Of a stretch of DNA of 64,000 bases, positions 50,150-59,761 are shown in pieces. Numbering within the stretch: the first letter of the stretch is position 1; each line of letters begins with the position of its first letter. The stretch is from IMCC2047 sp041395865 (lineage in GTDB: Bacteria; Pseudomonadota; Gammaproteobacteria; Pseudomonadales; IMCC2047). A program made the translations under genes and the position numbers. A model generated the notes under the pieces. The model was given only the letters and a program-made list of their open reading frames with translations. It was not told the DNA's origin and searched no databases. The stretch is taken from the NCBI GenBank assembly GCA_041395865.1, contig JAWKZQ010000004.1, forward strand, positions 121,064-185,063, written 5' to 3'.

Positions 50150-51787
50150 ATGACAACCGGAACTATCAGCCTATCGTCGGTTAGCGGACCGTCGTCCGGA
50201 GAGTTGCAACGATCAATCACCTGGAAAGGCGCCTTTTGGGTGGCCGCCGGTGTGCCGGCATTGGTGCTTTTTTCAATCGGCGGTATCGCTGCCACAGTGG
50301 GTTCTCCATCATGGATGGTTTGGGCCATTTCTGTAATTTTCGGCTTTTTACAGGCCTTCACCTATGCAGAAATCGCCGGCATGTTTCCCAGCAAATCCGG
50401 TGGCGCTTCAGTATATGGGGCCGCCGCCTGGCTACGCTACGGTAAAATTCTGGCTCCTATCTCAGTCTGGTGTAACTGGGTCGCCTGGACGCCTGTACTG
50501 GCCATCGGTACCGGGATTGGAGCGGGTTATATCCTTACTGCACTGTTTCCCGCCGATTCGATAATTAATACCTGGGAAATTACCCTGCTCAACCTTGATG
50601 GCATGAAGGAAGGCTTAAGCCTGCGGATTGATGCCACCTTCATTGTCGCAGCCACAATCCTGCTTGCCGTATTTGCCGTTCAACACCACGGTATTTCCAA
50701 ACTGGCGAAAATTCAGACGATCCTGGCGATTGCCACACTCGTTCCACTGATGGTAATCGGTGTGGTTCCTTTATTAACAGGCGACGTGGTAATGGCTAAC
50801 TTCCTGCCCTTTGCCCCGATCGCCTACGACGAAACAGGTGCCGTCATTCTCGATTCTTCGCAATGGCAGTGGAATATCGACGGTTGGACATTATTCCTGG
50901 GTGGCATGTTCATCGCGGCCTGGTCGACCTACGGTTTTGAAACCGCCATTTGTTATACCAGCGAATTCAAGAACCCCGCCACAGACACCTTTAAAGCGAT
51001 CTTTTACGCCGGACTTCTATGTATCGCCGTATTTACGCTGGTTCCACTTTCTTTTCAGGGGTCGCTGGGCGTTGAAGGCATGTTAGATGAAGGTATTGTC
51101 GATGGAACGGGCGTTGCCGCTGCTATGGCCCACATGGTCGGCGGTGGCGCCTTTGTCGGCAACCTGCTGGTCATTATGCTGGTTTTTGCATTAATTCTGG
51201 CTGTAAGCACCTCCATGGCCGGCTCCTCCCGTACGCTGTACCAGGGCTCCGTGGACGGCTGGCTGCCCAAATACCTCAGCGAGGTAAACGAGCATGGCGC
51301 GCCAACCAACGCCATGTGGACAGACTTAAGTTTTAACCTGATTCTGCTGCTAATGTCCGACTACCTGTTTGTCCTGGCGGTCTCCAACTGCTGTTACATC
51401 GTTTTCAACTTCATGAACCTGAACTCGGGCTGGATTCACCGCCTAGACAGCGGGCACGCCCCACGGCCCTGGCGCGCGCCAACCTGGCTGCTGGCAATCG
51501 GTGTCGTTTTGTCTTTCCTGAACCTGGTCTTCCTCGGCGCCGGTGCAAACGTATGGGGCTCAGGTACCCTGATAACGGGGATAATCGTTATCACCCTGAT
51601 TATTCCGGTATTTATGTATCGGCATTATGTCACCGATCGCGGCCAATACCCCCGGCGGATGCTTGAGGACCTGCATGTGGACATGAATGATTCCAGCTCT
51701 TTCGAGAGGAAAGCAGGCATATGGCCCTATGTGACCGTTATCGCCGGCATCCTGGTCGTTACAGGCTCTAACATCTATTTCGGATAA
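50150..51787 (+). CDS. APC-superfamily amino acid permease
   Basis: 545 residues from ATG 50150 (AAGGGA 8 bases upstream); an earlier frame start at 50066 lacks a ribosome site. About 12 transmembrane helices. The second helix region has the APC pattern (FTYAEIAGMFPSKSGGASVYGAAAWLRYG), as in amino acid and polyamine permeases. The substrate is not predictable. A terminator follows. Confidence 0.88.
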   Translation: MTTGTISLSSVSGPSSGELQRSITWKGAFWVAAGVPALVLFSIGGIAATVGSPSWMVWAISVIFGFLQAFTYAEIAGMFPSKSGGASVYGAAAWLRYGKILAPISVWCNWVAWTPVLAIGTGIGAGYILTALFPADSIINTWEITLLNLDGMKEGLSLRIDATFIVAATILLAVFAVQHHGISKLAKIQTILAIATLVPLMVIGVVPLLTGDVVMANFLPFAPIAYDETGAVILDSSQWQWNIDGWTLFLGGMFIAAWSTYGFETAICYTSEFKNPATDTFKAIFYAGLLCIAVFTLVPLSFQGSLGVEGMLDEGIVDGTGVAAAMAHMVGGGAFVGNLLVIMLVFALILAVSTSMAGSSRTLYQGSVDGWLPKYLSEVNEHGAPTNAMWTDLSFNLILLLMSDYLFVLAVSNCCYIVFNFMNLNSGWIHRLDSGHAPRPWRAPTWLLAIGVVLSFLNLVFLGAGANVWGSGTLITGIIVITLIIPVFMYRHYVTDRGQYPRRMLEDLHVDMNDSSSFERKAGIWPYVTVIAGILVVTGSNIYFG

Positions 51788-51801
51788 CGGCTTTTCAACA
51801 A

Positions 51802-51837
51802 AACTGCCACCGACCCAACTGGCCCGGTGGCAGTTTT
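51802..51837 (+). terminator. Rho-independent terminator after permease gene
   Basis: AACTGCCACCG / CGGTGGCAGTT, a perfect 11-bp stem with a 12-base loop, followed by TTTT. Confidence 0.85.
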
Positions 51838-51868
51838 CATCCCCTCAGCAACATGCTAGAAATGCAGG

Positions 51869-52468
51869 ATGACGCCTGTAAAACGTTTCCTCATCACGCT
51901 TTTTGGCCTTCTTGCAGGCTGTACCAGCACCTCTGGATACCTGTTAACCTGGTACGCCGATAAAAATCCAACTCCCAAACAGTTTGACCTGTGCCACGGT
52001 TATAGCTGCCGCTACAAAGCATCCGTATCCTTGCCTGACGCCACATGGCAAAAAATCACGCTACTATTTGCCGAGGAGAATTTGAGTGCCGAACAGGAAC
52101 GGCAGCACATCGCCCAAGCAATCAGCCTGCTTGAACAACAGGCAGGTGAAATCAGCGGGATCAGCACAGACCTGCCTAAATCGCCTAACTTCAAAGACCC
52201 GTACGGGCAGCAGGATTGCATCGACGAAACGGTTAACACCAGCACTTACCTGAAAATGCTGCAGGCAGACCATTTACTGCGCTGGCACCGGATTTCCCCT
52301 CCGGCCAGGCGCGGTTACCTGGTAGACGGACGCTGGCCACACAATACCGCCACCATTGAAGCATTGAGTAGCGGTGAACGATATGCGGTGGATTCCTGGC
52401 CCGGAGCCAATAGCCAGGCACCGGAAATAAAACGGCTTTCTGCCTGGTACCAGGAGGGTCGGCACTGA
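51869..52468 (+). CDS. Predicted lipoprotein of unknown function
   Basis: 199 residues. The N-terminus is a lipoprotein signal (charged MTPVKR, hydrophobic core, lipobox LLAGC with Cys18). The mature part is hydrophilic with a few cysteines (DLCHGYSCRY). I do not recognise the family. Its stop adjoins, base to base, the stop of the convergent alcohol dehydrogenase gene. Confidence 0.75.
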   Translation: MTPVKRFLITLFGLLAGCTSTSGYLLTWYADKNPTPKQFDLCHGYSCRYKASVSLPDATWQKITLLFAEENLSAEQERQHIAQAISLLEQQAGEISGISTDLPKSPNFKDPYGQQDCIDETVNTSTYLKMLQADHLLRWHRISPPARRGYLVDGRWPHNTATIEALSSGERYAVDSWPGANSQAPEIKRLSAWYQEGRH

Positions 52469-53623
52469 CTACACAACGCCCTCGTAGGCGCGACGAACTA
52501 TCGCCGCGTAATCCTTGGCCTCGAAAGGTATTGGATTCGTGGCTGCCGATGGGTCCTGCGTGGCCATCGTACCGATTTCATCAAGCCGGTCCGCATCGGG
52601 AAGCAGGCCCTGTAAGGAATGGGGTATGCCAATACCCTGCCTCAACGCCAATACCCACGCCAGGAAGGCATCGAAACCCGCCGTTAACCCCAGATACTGG
52701 GACAAACGGTTAATCGGCTCGTTAATGGCCTGACGATTGGCGGTTAAAACATAGGGCATTAATACCGCGTTCAGCAGTCCGTGATGGACATCGTAAACCG
52801 CCCCCAAAGGGTGAGCCAAGGCATGCATCGCCCCCAACCCGCGCTGAAAGGCCGTTGCGCCCATGGAAGAAGCCGCCAGCATCTGCAATCGTGCCTCGAT
52901 ATTTTCTCCTTGCTTTACCACAACCGGAAGATGATCTTTGATCAGCCGAATTCCCTCTACGGCGATTCCCACCGCCATCGGGTGATAGGCTGGCGAACAG
53001 TAAGCCTCAAGATTATGGGACAGGGCATCCATCCCCGTCGCCGCTGTCAGTTGAGGGGCCAGCCCGGTGGTCAGCTCAGGGTCGAGAATCACCATATTTG
53101 GCATCATGTCCGGGTGGAAAATAATGACTTTACGCGCTTCATCTTCATTCACGATGACCGATGCCCGCCCCACCTCAGACCCGGTTCCCGCGGTTGTCGG
53201 CACGGCAATCACTGGCACAATTTTACTGGCATCTGCACGCTGCCAGTTATCGCCGATATCCTCCAAATCCCAGAGCGAACAGGCCTGGCGCGCCACAACC
53301 GCAATGGCTTTGCCAACATCCAGGCCACTGCCGCCACCCAGGGCAATGACACCGTCGTGCTCTCCTTGCCTGAAAGCATCCGCCCCGGCAGCAACGTTGC
53401 TGCCCGTTGGGTTGGATTTAACACCACTAAACAAATCAACCTTTAACCCCTGCGCTTCACAGCAGGCTAGCAGCTTTGCCACCATAGGCAACCTGGCCAA
53501 TCCCGAGTCTGTCACCAGCAAAGGCGCCGTCATGCCCTGTTGGCGGCATAACATTGGCAACTCCCGAATACGACCGGCACCAACACGCATAGCCGTCGGA
53601 TAATTCCAATTTGTAACCAGCAT
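52469..53623 (-). CDS. Iron-containing alcohol dehydrogenase
   Basis: 384 residues, family-typical. ALGGGSGLDVGKAIAV binds NAD(P)+, PTTAGTGSEVGR precedes the metal site, and the iron ligands lie around ATGMDALSHNLEAY and GAMHALAHPLGAVYDVHHG (three histidines). It oxidises or reduces a primary alcohol or related compound. It follows the aldehyde dehydrogenase gene by 2 bases on the same strand, so the two form an alcohol-to-aldehyde-to-acid pair. Confidence 0.93.
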   Translation of the reverse strand: MLVTNWNYPTAMRVGAGRIRELPMLCRQQGMTAPLLVTDSGLARLPMVAKLLACCEAQGLKVDLFSGVKSNPTGSNVAAGADAFRQGEHDGVIALGGGSGLDVGKAIAVVARQACSLWDLEDIGDNWQRADASKIVPVIAVPTTAGTGSEVGRASVIVNEDEARKVIIFHPDMMPNMVILDPELTTGLAPQLTAATGMDALSHNLEAYCSPAYHPMAVGIAVEGIRLIKDHLPVVVKQGENIEARLQMLAASSMGATAFQRGLGAMHALAHPLGAVYDVHHGLLNAVLMPYVLTANRQAINEPINRLSQYLGLTAGFDAFLAWVLALRQGIGIPHSLQGLLPDADRLDEIGTMATQDPSAATNPIPFEAKDYAAIVRRAYEGVV

Positions 53624-53625
53624 GA

Positions 53626-55011
53626 TTAAAGCCTCTTCAGGTGATAAGACTTGGGACGGGTTAGCTGCTCAAACCCCAGGATCGACAAGCTGCATCCACG
53701 TCCGGAATACTTGATGCCACTCCATGCCAAAGCCGGATCCAGGTAATCGCAGCGATTCATAAAAAATGTGCCGGTTTGCAGTTGTCGGCCGATCCGCATT
53801 GCTGCGGCCTCATCCTGGCTAAATACTGCCGCCGTGAGGCCGTAGTTGCTGTCGTTCATTAATTGTATCGCCTCGGCATCGTCCCGCACCGGCATGATAC
53901 CCACAACCGGCCCGAAGCTTTCCTCTTTCATCACACGCATACTATGATCGACGTCAATCAGTACCTGTGGCGAAAGATACGGGGTTCCCGACTGATCGCA
54001 GGCAAAATCGCTTTCATTGATCAGCGGCACAGCACCCGCAACCACTGCCTCATCAATCTGGTCGCGGACAAAATCCGCCGCGGCGGTTTTCACCAAAGGT
54101 CCAAGGGTTGTTTCCGGGTCATCCGGACGCCCCAGTTGATAATCATTCACCTCACTGACCACACCCTCGACAAAGGCATCAAACAGGTTTTCAGCCACAT
54201 AAATACGCTCTATACCGCAGCAGGACTGCCCTGAGTTATAAAAGGCGCCATCGGTCAGGCTGGAAATAGCCGCTTGCAAATCGGCGTCATGGCGCACATA
54301 GGCCGGATCCTTTCCGCCCAATTCAAGCCCCAGGCCGACAAAACGAGCGCTCGCTACCTGCTGTACGGCTTTTCCGCCAGCCACTGACCCCGTAAAAGCA
54401 ATAAAGTCGATTTCCGGTGCCTTTATCAGGCGCTCGGTGGCAAAGTGATCAAGGTGCAGGTATTGGAAAACACCTGAAGGCAAACCCGCTTCGCAGAAGG
54501 CCTGTTTCAGCCGTTCAGCACACAGAGGCGTTTGTGCTGAGTGTTTCAGAATCACACTATTACCGGCCAACAGGGCCGGAATAATTGAGTTCACCGCAGT
54601 CAGGTAGGGGTAATTCCAGGGCGCAATGACCAATACGATGCCAAGCGGCTCACGCCGTATAAAGCGGTTAAAACCTGGTTTTGGCTGAGGGTGGAAATCC
54701 GAAAGCGCCATCTCGCTGATGTCGATTAAATAGCGGGCACGCTCTTCAAAACCGGCCACTTCAGCGGGCGCCTGAGAGATGGGCCGTCCCATCTGCCAGG
54801 TGATTTCTTCGGCAATCTCATCGGCACGAGCCACAAAAGCGTCCACAGCGCGGCTGCACAGCGCCTTACGTTCGGACAGGGGCGTTTGCCTCCATAATTG
54901 CTGGGCGGGTACGGCAAAATCCAGCGCCATACGAATCTCGGCATCATTAGCCAACCTCCGCTCCACATAAAGGCTGCCGTCAATGGGGGTAATGCATTGA
55001 ATCCTATCCAT
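53626..55011 (-). CDS. NAD(P)-dependent aldehyde dehydrogenase
   Basis: 461 residues. NAD-fold signature APWNYPYLTAVNSIIPALLAGN, FTGSVAGGK, catalytic glutamate in LELGGKDP, catalytic cysteine in GQSCCGIER, and EESFGPVVGI are all in place. It converts an aldehyde to the acid. It is upstream of and coupled to the iron-type alcohol dehydrogenase (2 bases apart). The aldehyde is unknown; the nearby permease may import a precursor, but that is not shown. Confidence 0.94.
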   Translation of the reverse strand: MDRIQCITPIDGSLYVERRLANDAEIRMALDFAVPAQQLWRQTPLSERKALCSRAVDAFVARADEIAEEITWQMGRPISQAPAEVAGFEERARYLIDISEMALSDFHPQPKPGFNRFIRREPLGIVLVIAPWNYPYLTAVNSIIPALLAGNSVILKHSAQTPLCAERLKQAFCEAGLPSGVFQYLHLDHFATERLIKAPEIDFIAFTGSVAGGKAVQQVASARFVGLGLELGGKDPAYVRHDADLQAAISSLTDGAFYNSGQSCCGIERIYVAENLFDAFVEGVVSEVNDYQLGRPDDPETTLGPLVKTAAADFVRDQIDEAVVAGAVPLINESDFACDQSGTPYLSPQVLIDVDHSMRVMKEESFGPVVGIMPVRDDAEAIQLMNDSNYGLTAAVFSQDEAAAMRIGRQLQTGTFFMNRCDYLDPALAWSGIKYSGRGCSLSILGFEQLTRPKSYHLKRL

Positions 55012-55424
55012 GTTTGCTTTAATTCCTCAAGTTGAAGACGTAACAAACTGCGAAACAACCCAGAACAGTTACAGTTATACTCCATTCATAAAAAAATTAT
55101 CTCGTAATTTCCCCAATGAAGTGGACACCGCTTGCTAAGACTGCTTTAAATTAAATGCTTGAACTATTTAACACGGACAAAATCGTTAAGGACAACGAGT
55201 GGATAAAGCAAGACAGCATGGCCATTTCCAACAAATCCAGACACACTGTTGGGCTCACCTTCAGGCGCACCCTCGCCAAGTTTTCCCCCCGAATCAGTAC
55301 ACCGGGAGTTTACCAACCGCCCATAAACCCGCAGTAAATTTTTCTACGCTTACCTTCATTACACGCCCATTTACTATCCAGAAACGGCTAAGTTACTGGC
55401 GTTTCATCGCAGCAAGGCAAAAAA
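55012..55424. other. Intergenic region before the CRISPR-Cas operon
   Basis: About 410 bases with the divergent promoters of the aldehyde dehydrogenase and cas1. The overlapping 60- and 80-codon frames here have no ribosome sites or recognisable product. No CRISPR repeat was found on this side. Confidence 0.6.
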
Positions 55425-56378
55425 ATGGAACAACTCACTGACCTCAAGGCTATCCTCCACTCAAAAAGAGCGAACATTTATTACTTGGACAAGTGCCGTG
55501 TGATGCAAAAGGATGGCCGCGTCCTCTACCTCACCGAAGCAAAGGAGGAAAACCAATATTGGAATATCCCCATCGCCAATACCACCTGCCTGCTGTTGGG
55601 TACCGGAACCTCTATCACACAAGCTGCTATGCGAATGCTGGCCCAGGCCGGCGTACTGGTTGGTTTTTGCGGTGGCGGAGCCACACCCTTGCTAATGGCG
55701 AATGACATCGAATGGCTGTCTCCACAAAGCGAATACAGGCCCACTGAATACGTGCAAGGCTGGCTAGGTTTCTGGTTCGATGAACATAAACGTCTACTGG
55801 CAGCACGTCAGTTCCAACGATATCGTGTCGAGTATCTTAAAATAGTTTGGTCTAAAGACCGTGACCTACGCGTCAATGGATTTTTTAGCGACGATCAAGA
55901 CATCCAGCAAAGCCTGACTGGTTTTAAACAGAAAATCGGAACAGCCCCCAGTGTCGGCAAGCTGCTGCAAACCGAAGCCGAACTCACCAAACGCCTCTAC
56001 AAAATCGCCGCTTACCGCACCCAACAAAAGAACTTTGTACGAAGCCGAGAAGCGCAGGACAACGCCAATGCATTTCTCAACCATGGCAACTACCTCGCCT
56101 ATGGTCTGGCAGCCACCACCCTGTGGGTACTTGGCATACCCCATGGTTTTGCCGTCATGCACGGTAAAACCCGCCGCGGTGCCCTTGTATTTGACGTCGC
56201 CGATTTAATCAAGGATGCCCTGGTTCTCCCCTGGGCTTTTATTTGTGCTCAGGAAGGCGCCAGCGAACAGGAATTCCGCCAACAGTGCTTGCAGGCTTTT
56301 ACCGACCACAAAGCCCTCGACTTTATGTTCGAGCAGGTGAAAGACATTGCCCTGAAATCTGACTGGGAAGACAGCTAG
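55425..56378 (+). CDS. cas1: Type I-F CRISPR-associated endonuclease Cas1
   Basis: 317 residues, typical of the I-F form. The N-terminal domain reads DLKAILHSKRANIYYLDKCRV; the catalytic residues lie in LQTEAELTKRLYK (Glu), AVMHGKTRRG (His) and ALVFDVADLIKDAL (Asp). With the Cas2-3 protein it integrates new spacers at the leader end of the array. AAGG lies 8 bases upstream. It is the first gene of a six-gene operon. Confidence 0.97.
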   Translation: MEQLTDLKAILHSKRANIYYLDKCRVMQKDGRVLYLTEAKEENQYWNIPIANTTCLLLGTGTSITQAAMRMLAQAGVLVGFCGGGATPLLMANDIEWLSPQSEYRPTEYVQGWLGFWFDEHKRLLAARQFQRYRVEYLKIVWSKDRDLRVNGFFSDDQDIQQSLTGFKQKIGTAPSVGKLLQTEAELTKRLYKIAAYRTQQKNFVRSREAQDNANAFLNHGNYLAYGLAATTLWVLGIPHGFAVMHGKTRRGALVFDVADLIKDALVLPWAFICAQEGASEQEFRQQCLQAFTDHKALDFMFEQVKDIALKSDWEDS

Positions 56379-56380
56379 CC

Positions 56381-59300
56381 ATGATGGTCACCTTTATTTC
56401 CCAGTGCGAAAAGAAAGCCCTAAACCGCTCGCGCCGAGTACTAGACGCCTTTGCTAACCGCATCGGTGACAACACCTGGCAAACCGTGATCACCGAAGAG
56501 GGCCTACTCGCAGTCAAAAAACTGCTGCGCAAAACGGCCAGTAAAAACACCGCCGTTGCCTGCCACTGGCTGCGCAGCCGATCACGTTCGGAGCTAGTCT
56601 GGGTGGTGGGCAATAAAGATAAATTTAATTCTCAAGGAATCGTTCCGGTAAATAGCACCAAAACCAACCACAGCTATCGAGATGATTTGGCTGACTGGCA
56701 TTATCTGCCGGTGATTCAGTCACTTGCATCATTGGCAGCACTGCTTCACGACTGGGGTAAGGCCAGCGCTCGTTTTCAGGAAAAACTATCCAAAGATTAC
56801 CAAGGTAAATACGGCGACGCACTACGCCATGAGTGGGTTTCCTGTGTGCTGCTAAAAGCTCTGATCAGCAGTACCGGAGTAAACACAGACGAAGGCTGGC
56901 TCAAACTGCTGGCATCGGGCGAAATTAACGAACAAACGCTATTACGTACCAACCTGCAAGCAATCGAAAAACCACTTACCGGATTACCTCCAGCCGCCAA
57001 ACTGGTTGCCTGGTTAATCTTGACCCACCACCGCTTACCTCTACGAAAAGGCAAACCAAGCCAATTACTCGACAACTGCAAACCCGCCGAGACCATTGAC
57101 CAACTGCTCGCACAGCTCGACGCAGAATGGGGTTATCGTAATGAATTTGATGGCTGGCGAGAGCAGGTCAAAGACTGCCTGAGTTTCCCCAAAGGCTTAT
57201 TGGATAACGCGCAGCCCTGGCTGAAAGAACTCAAACGCTGGGCGAACAAGCTCAACGGTCAACAGACGCTGATTGAAAAAACAATGAATGATGGCAGCTA
57301 CCGACTGATTCTGCATCACGCCCGTCTGAGCCTGATGCTGGGCGACCATTTTTATTCTTCGCTAACTCTGGAAGATTCAGGCCCCTGGAAAAACACCACG
57401 GGCATGATTGCCAACACACAAAAAGACGGCTCAGCCAAACAGGCGCTGGATCAACATCTGGTCGGCGTCTATCAGCAGGCAAAGCGCAATGTACGCAAAC
57501 TACCACAGCTTGAACAGGCGTTACCGGATACCACTAATACCGCCGCGCTGAAGAAAAAAAGCCCGGCCACCTATGCTTGGCAGGATAGGGCTGTGAGCAA
57601 AATACGCCAGTGGCGCTGCCAGCAAAATGACCAGAGGCAAGGCTTTTTTGCCGTCAACATGGCCAGTACCGGCTGCGGTAAAACTTATGCCAATGCCAAG
57701 GTGATGATGGCCTTGTCCGAACATAACGACATTCTGCGCTATATTCTGGCGCTGGGCCTGCGTACCCTGACGCTGCAAACGGGCGACGAATACCGCGAGC
57801 GTATTTTTCAGCACAGCGATGGCAGTGATCTGGCAGTATTGATCGGCTCCAAAGCCATTGTCGAACTGCATGAACAGGACAAGCAGCAGGCGGTTCAAAA
57901 GCGAATTCTCGCAAGCTGTTCTGAATCACAGGAAACGCTGTTGGCAGATAACGATGCCATTGATTTTGACGGCGACCTGCCAGAACAGGGCATGGACACG
58001 CTGCTAACAAACCATAAAGATCGACAGTTCCTCTACGCTCCCATCCTCACCTGTACCATCGACCACATGATGGCGGCTACGGAAACCACTCGCGGTGGGC
58101 GTTATATCCTGCCCTGCCTGCGCCTGATGTCATCGGATCTGGTCATTGATGAAGTGGACGATTTCACCGGCTCCGACGCTATCGCCATTGGCCGTTTGAT
58201 TCATCTGGCCGGCATGCTGGGTCGCAAGGTAATGATTTCCTCCGCCACCATTCCACCGGATTTGGCCGAAGGCTATTTCAACTGCTATCGCGAAGGCTGG
58301 CAGCTATTTGCCAAAACCCGCAATGCCAGCCAGCGCATCGGTTGTGCCTGGATTGACGAATTCTCCACACAGGTAACCGACAACGTCAGCCAGCAAGCTG
58401 CCGAGCAGTATCATCGCGAGCACACTGACTTTATCGAAAAACGAGTCGGGCATTTATGTAAACAAGCAGCGAAGCGTAAAGCCAATATCGTTGATTGCCA
58501 GCCCGTACTGGATGAGACGTCACAAACTGACACGCCAACCAAACAACAGGCCTGGTTTGAAACTATTCGCCGCGAGGCACTGCAAAAGCACAGCGCCCAC
58601 CAACAAACCGACAGCAAAACCGGGCTGGCTGTTTCCTTTGGCGTGATTCGCATCGCCAATATTCCGCCCTGTATCGCCCTGACACGCTACCTGCTTGATT
58701 GCGACTGGCCTGATGATACTGAGATTCGCGTGCTGCCCTACCACAGCCAGCAGGTACTGCTGTTGCGGCACACGCAGGAACAACACCTGGATGACGTATT
58801 AAAGCGCAAGGAACAACCCGGCGCAGAGCCTAAAGCCTTTGCCAACAACCTAATTCGTCAGCACTTGGATGGCATCGCTAATGCCATCCAGCCCATTACC
58901 AACGTTATCTTTATGCTGGTTGCCACGCCGGTGGAGGAAGTCGGTCGCGATCACGACTTTGACTGGGCGATTGTAGAGCCCTCCTCCTACCGCTCTATTA
59001 TCCAGCTGGCTGGCCGGGTGCGCCGTCACCGCGACAGTGAAGTCAGCCAGCCCAATATCGGCCTGCTGCAATATAACTGGCGCACGATTCGTGATGGGGA
59101 AACAAGTGACAAAGCGCGTTTTTGCCGCCCGGGCTTTGAGTCAGATAGCCCCTTAAGTCACGGCCGACCTCCACACTTTAAAACCCATAATTTGGCGGAA
59201 TTGCTGGATTTACAGAAAATTGCCGAGCGCCTGGATGCCATTCCCCGCATCCAATGCGATGACAGCACGCCACTGTTCGCCTTGCTTGAACACGCCGTCA

Positions 59301-59758
59301 TTACCGACCAGCTGAACAGCCCCACCAACAAAGGCCCGCACACACTGCAAGGCTATCTCACTCAGGCCTGGTTTCTGACTGCACTACCGCAGGCACTGAA
59401 TCGCTTTCGCCAAAGTGAAGCCAGCATCCTGCTGTATCGTGGGCCGGGTGATGGGAATGAAATCATCTTCTGGCAGCGCAATGAACAGGGCGAATTATTG
59501 TGTGATAACAACGCCAACGAACCGCTTAACCAGGCCAGTGTTCATCGCATCGAAGCCGTCACCCTCAGCACAGAGCAGCGCAATCGCCTTTGGCTGGTGC
59601 GCAATTACGACGATCTGCTAACACAACAGGCGGAACTGCGTGATATCAACCTGCAAACCGCTGCTCTGCGCTACGGTGAACTAAACCTTCGGGAACAGCA
59701 AAGCGGCGACCTTTTTTATAACGATCAATTAGGACTTTTTACGGAAGAAAGGAGATAA
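56381..59758 (+). CDS. cas3: Type I-F Cas2-Cas3 fusion helicase-nuclease
   Basis: 1125 residues. Residues about 1-95 correspond to the Cas2 domain (MVTFISQCEKKALNRSRRVLDAFA), then an HD nuclease (LLHDWGKAS, His123-Asp124), then a superfamily 2 helicase: Walker A ASTGCGKT near 428-434, DEVD near 590, SSATIPP and the GRVRRHRD arginine motif. Fusion of Cas2 to Cas3 is the mark of type I-F. It degrades targets bound by the Csy complex and joins Cas1 in adaptation. It starts 2 bases after cas1. Confidence 0.96.
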   Translation: MMVTFISQCEKKALNRSRRVLDAFANRIGDNTWQTVITEEGLLAVKKLLRKTASKNTAVACHWLRSRSRSELVWVVGNKDKFNSQGIVPVNSTKTNHSYRDDLADWHYLPVIQSLASLAALLHDWGKASARFQEKLSKDYQGKYGDALRHEWVSCVLLKALISSTGVNTDEGWLKLLASGEINEQTLLRTNLQAIEKPLTGLPPAAKLVAWLILTHHRLPLRKGKPSQLLDNCKPAETIDQLLAQLDAEWGYRNEFDGWREQVKDCLSFPKGLLDNAQPWLKELKRWANKLNGQQTLIEKTMNDGSYRLILHHARLSLMLGDHFYSSLTLEDSGPWKNTTGMIANTQKDGSAKQALDQHLVGVYQQAKRNVRKLPQLEQALPDTTNTAALKKKSPATYAWQDRAVSKIRQWRCQQNDQRQGFFAVNMASTGCGKTYANAKVMMALSEHNDILRYILALGLRTLTLQTGDEYRERIFQHSDGSDLAVLIGSKAIVELHEQDKQQAVQKRILASCSESQETLLADNDAIDFDGDLPEQGMDTLLTNHKDRQFLYAPILTCTIDHMMAATETTRGGRYILPCLRLMSSDLVIDEVDDFTGSDAIAIGRLIHLAGMLGRKVMISSATIPPDLAEGYFNCYREGWQLFAKTRNASQRIGCAWIDEFSTQVTDNVSQQAAEQYHREHTDFIEKRVGHLCKQAAKRKANIVDCQPVLDETSQTDTPTKQQAWFETIRREALQKHSAHQQTDSKTGLAVSFGVIRIANIPPCIALTRYLLDCDWPDDTEIRVLPYHSQQVLLLRHTQEQHLDDVLKRKEQPGAEPKAFANNLIRQHLDGIANAIQPITNVIFMLVATPVEEVGRDHDFDWAIVEPSSYRSIIQLAGRVRRHRDSEVSQPNIGLLQYNWRTIRDGETSDKARFCRPGFESDSPLSHGRPPHFKTHNLAELLDLQKIAERLDAIPRIQCDDSTPLFALLEHAVITDQLNSPTNKGPHTLQGYLTQAWFLTALPQALNRFRQSEASILLYRGPGDGNEIIFWQRNEQGELLCDNNANEPLNQASVHRIEAVTLSTEQRNRLWLVRNYDDLLTQQAELRDINLQTAALRYGELNLREQQSGDLFYNDQLGLFTEERR

Positions 59759-59761
59759 GTT

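Noticed and set aside
55155..55441. Frames of 60 and 80 codons upstream of cas1
   Set aside because: No ribosome site, no recognisable product and overlapping frames; the region is most simply the divergent promoter region.
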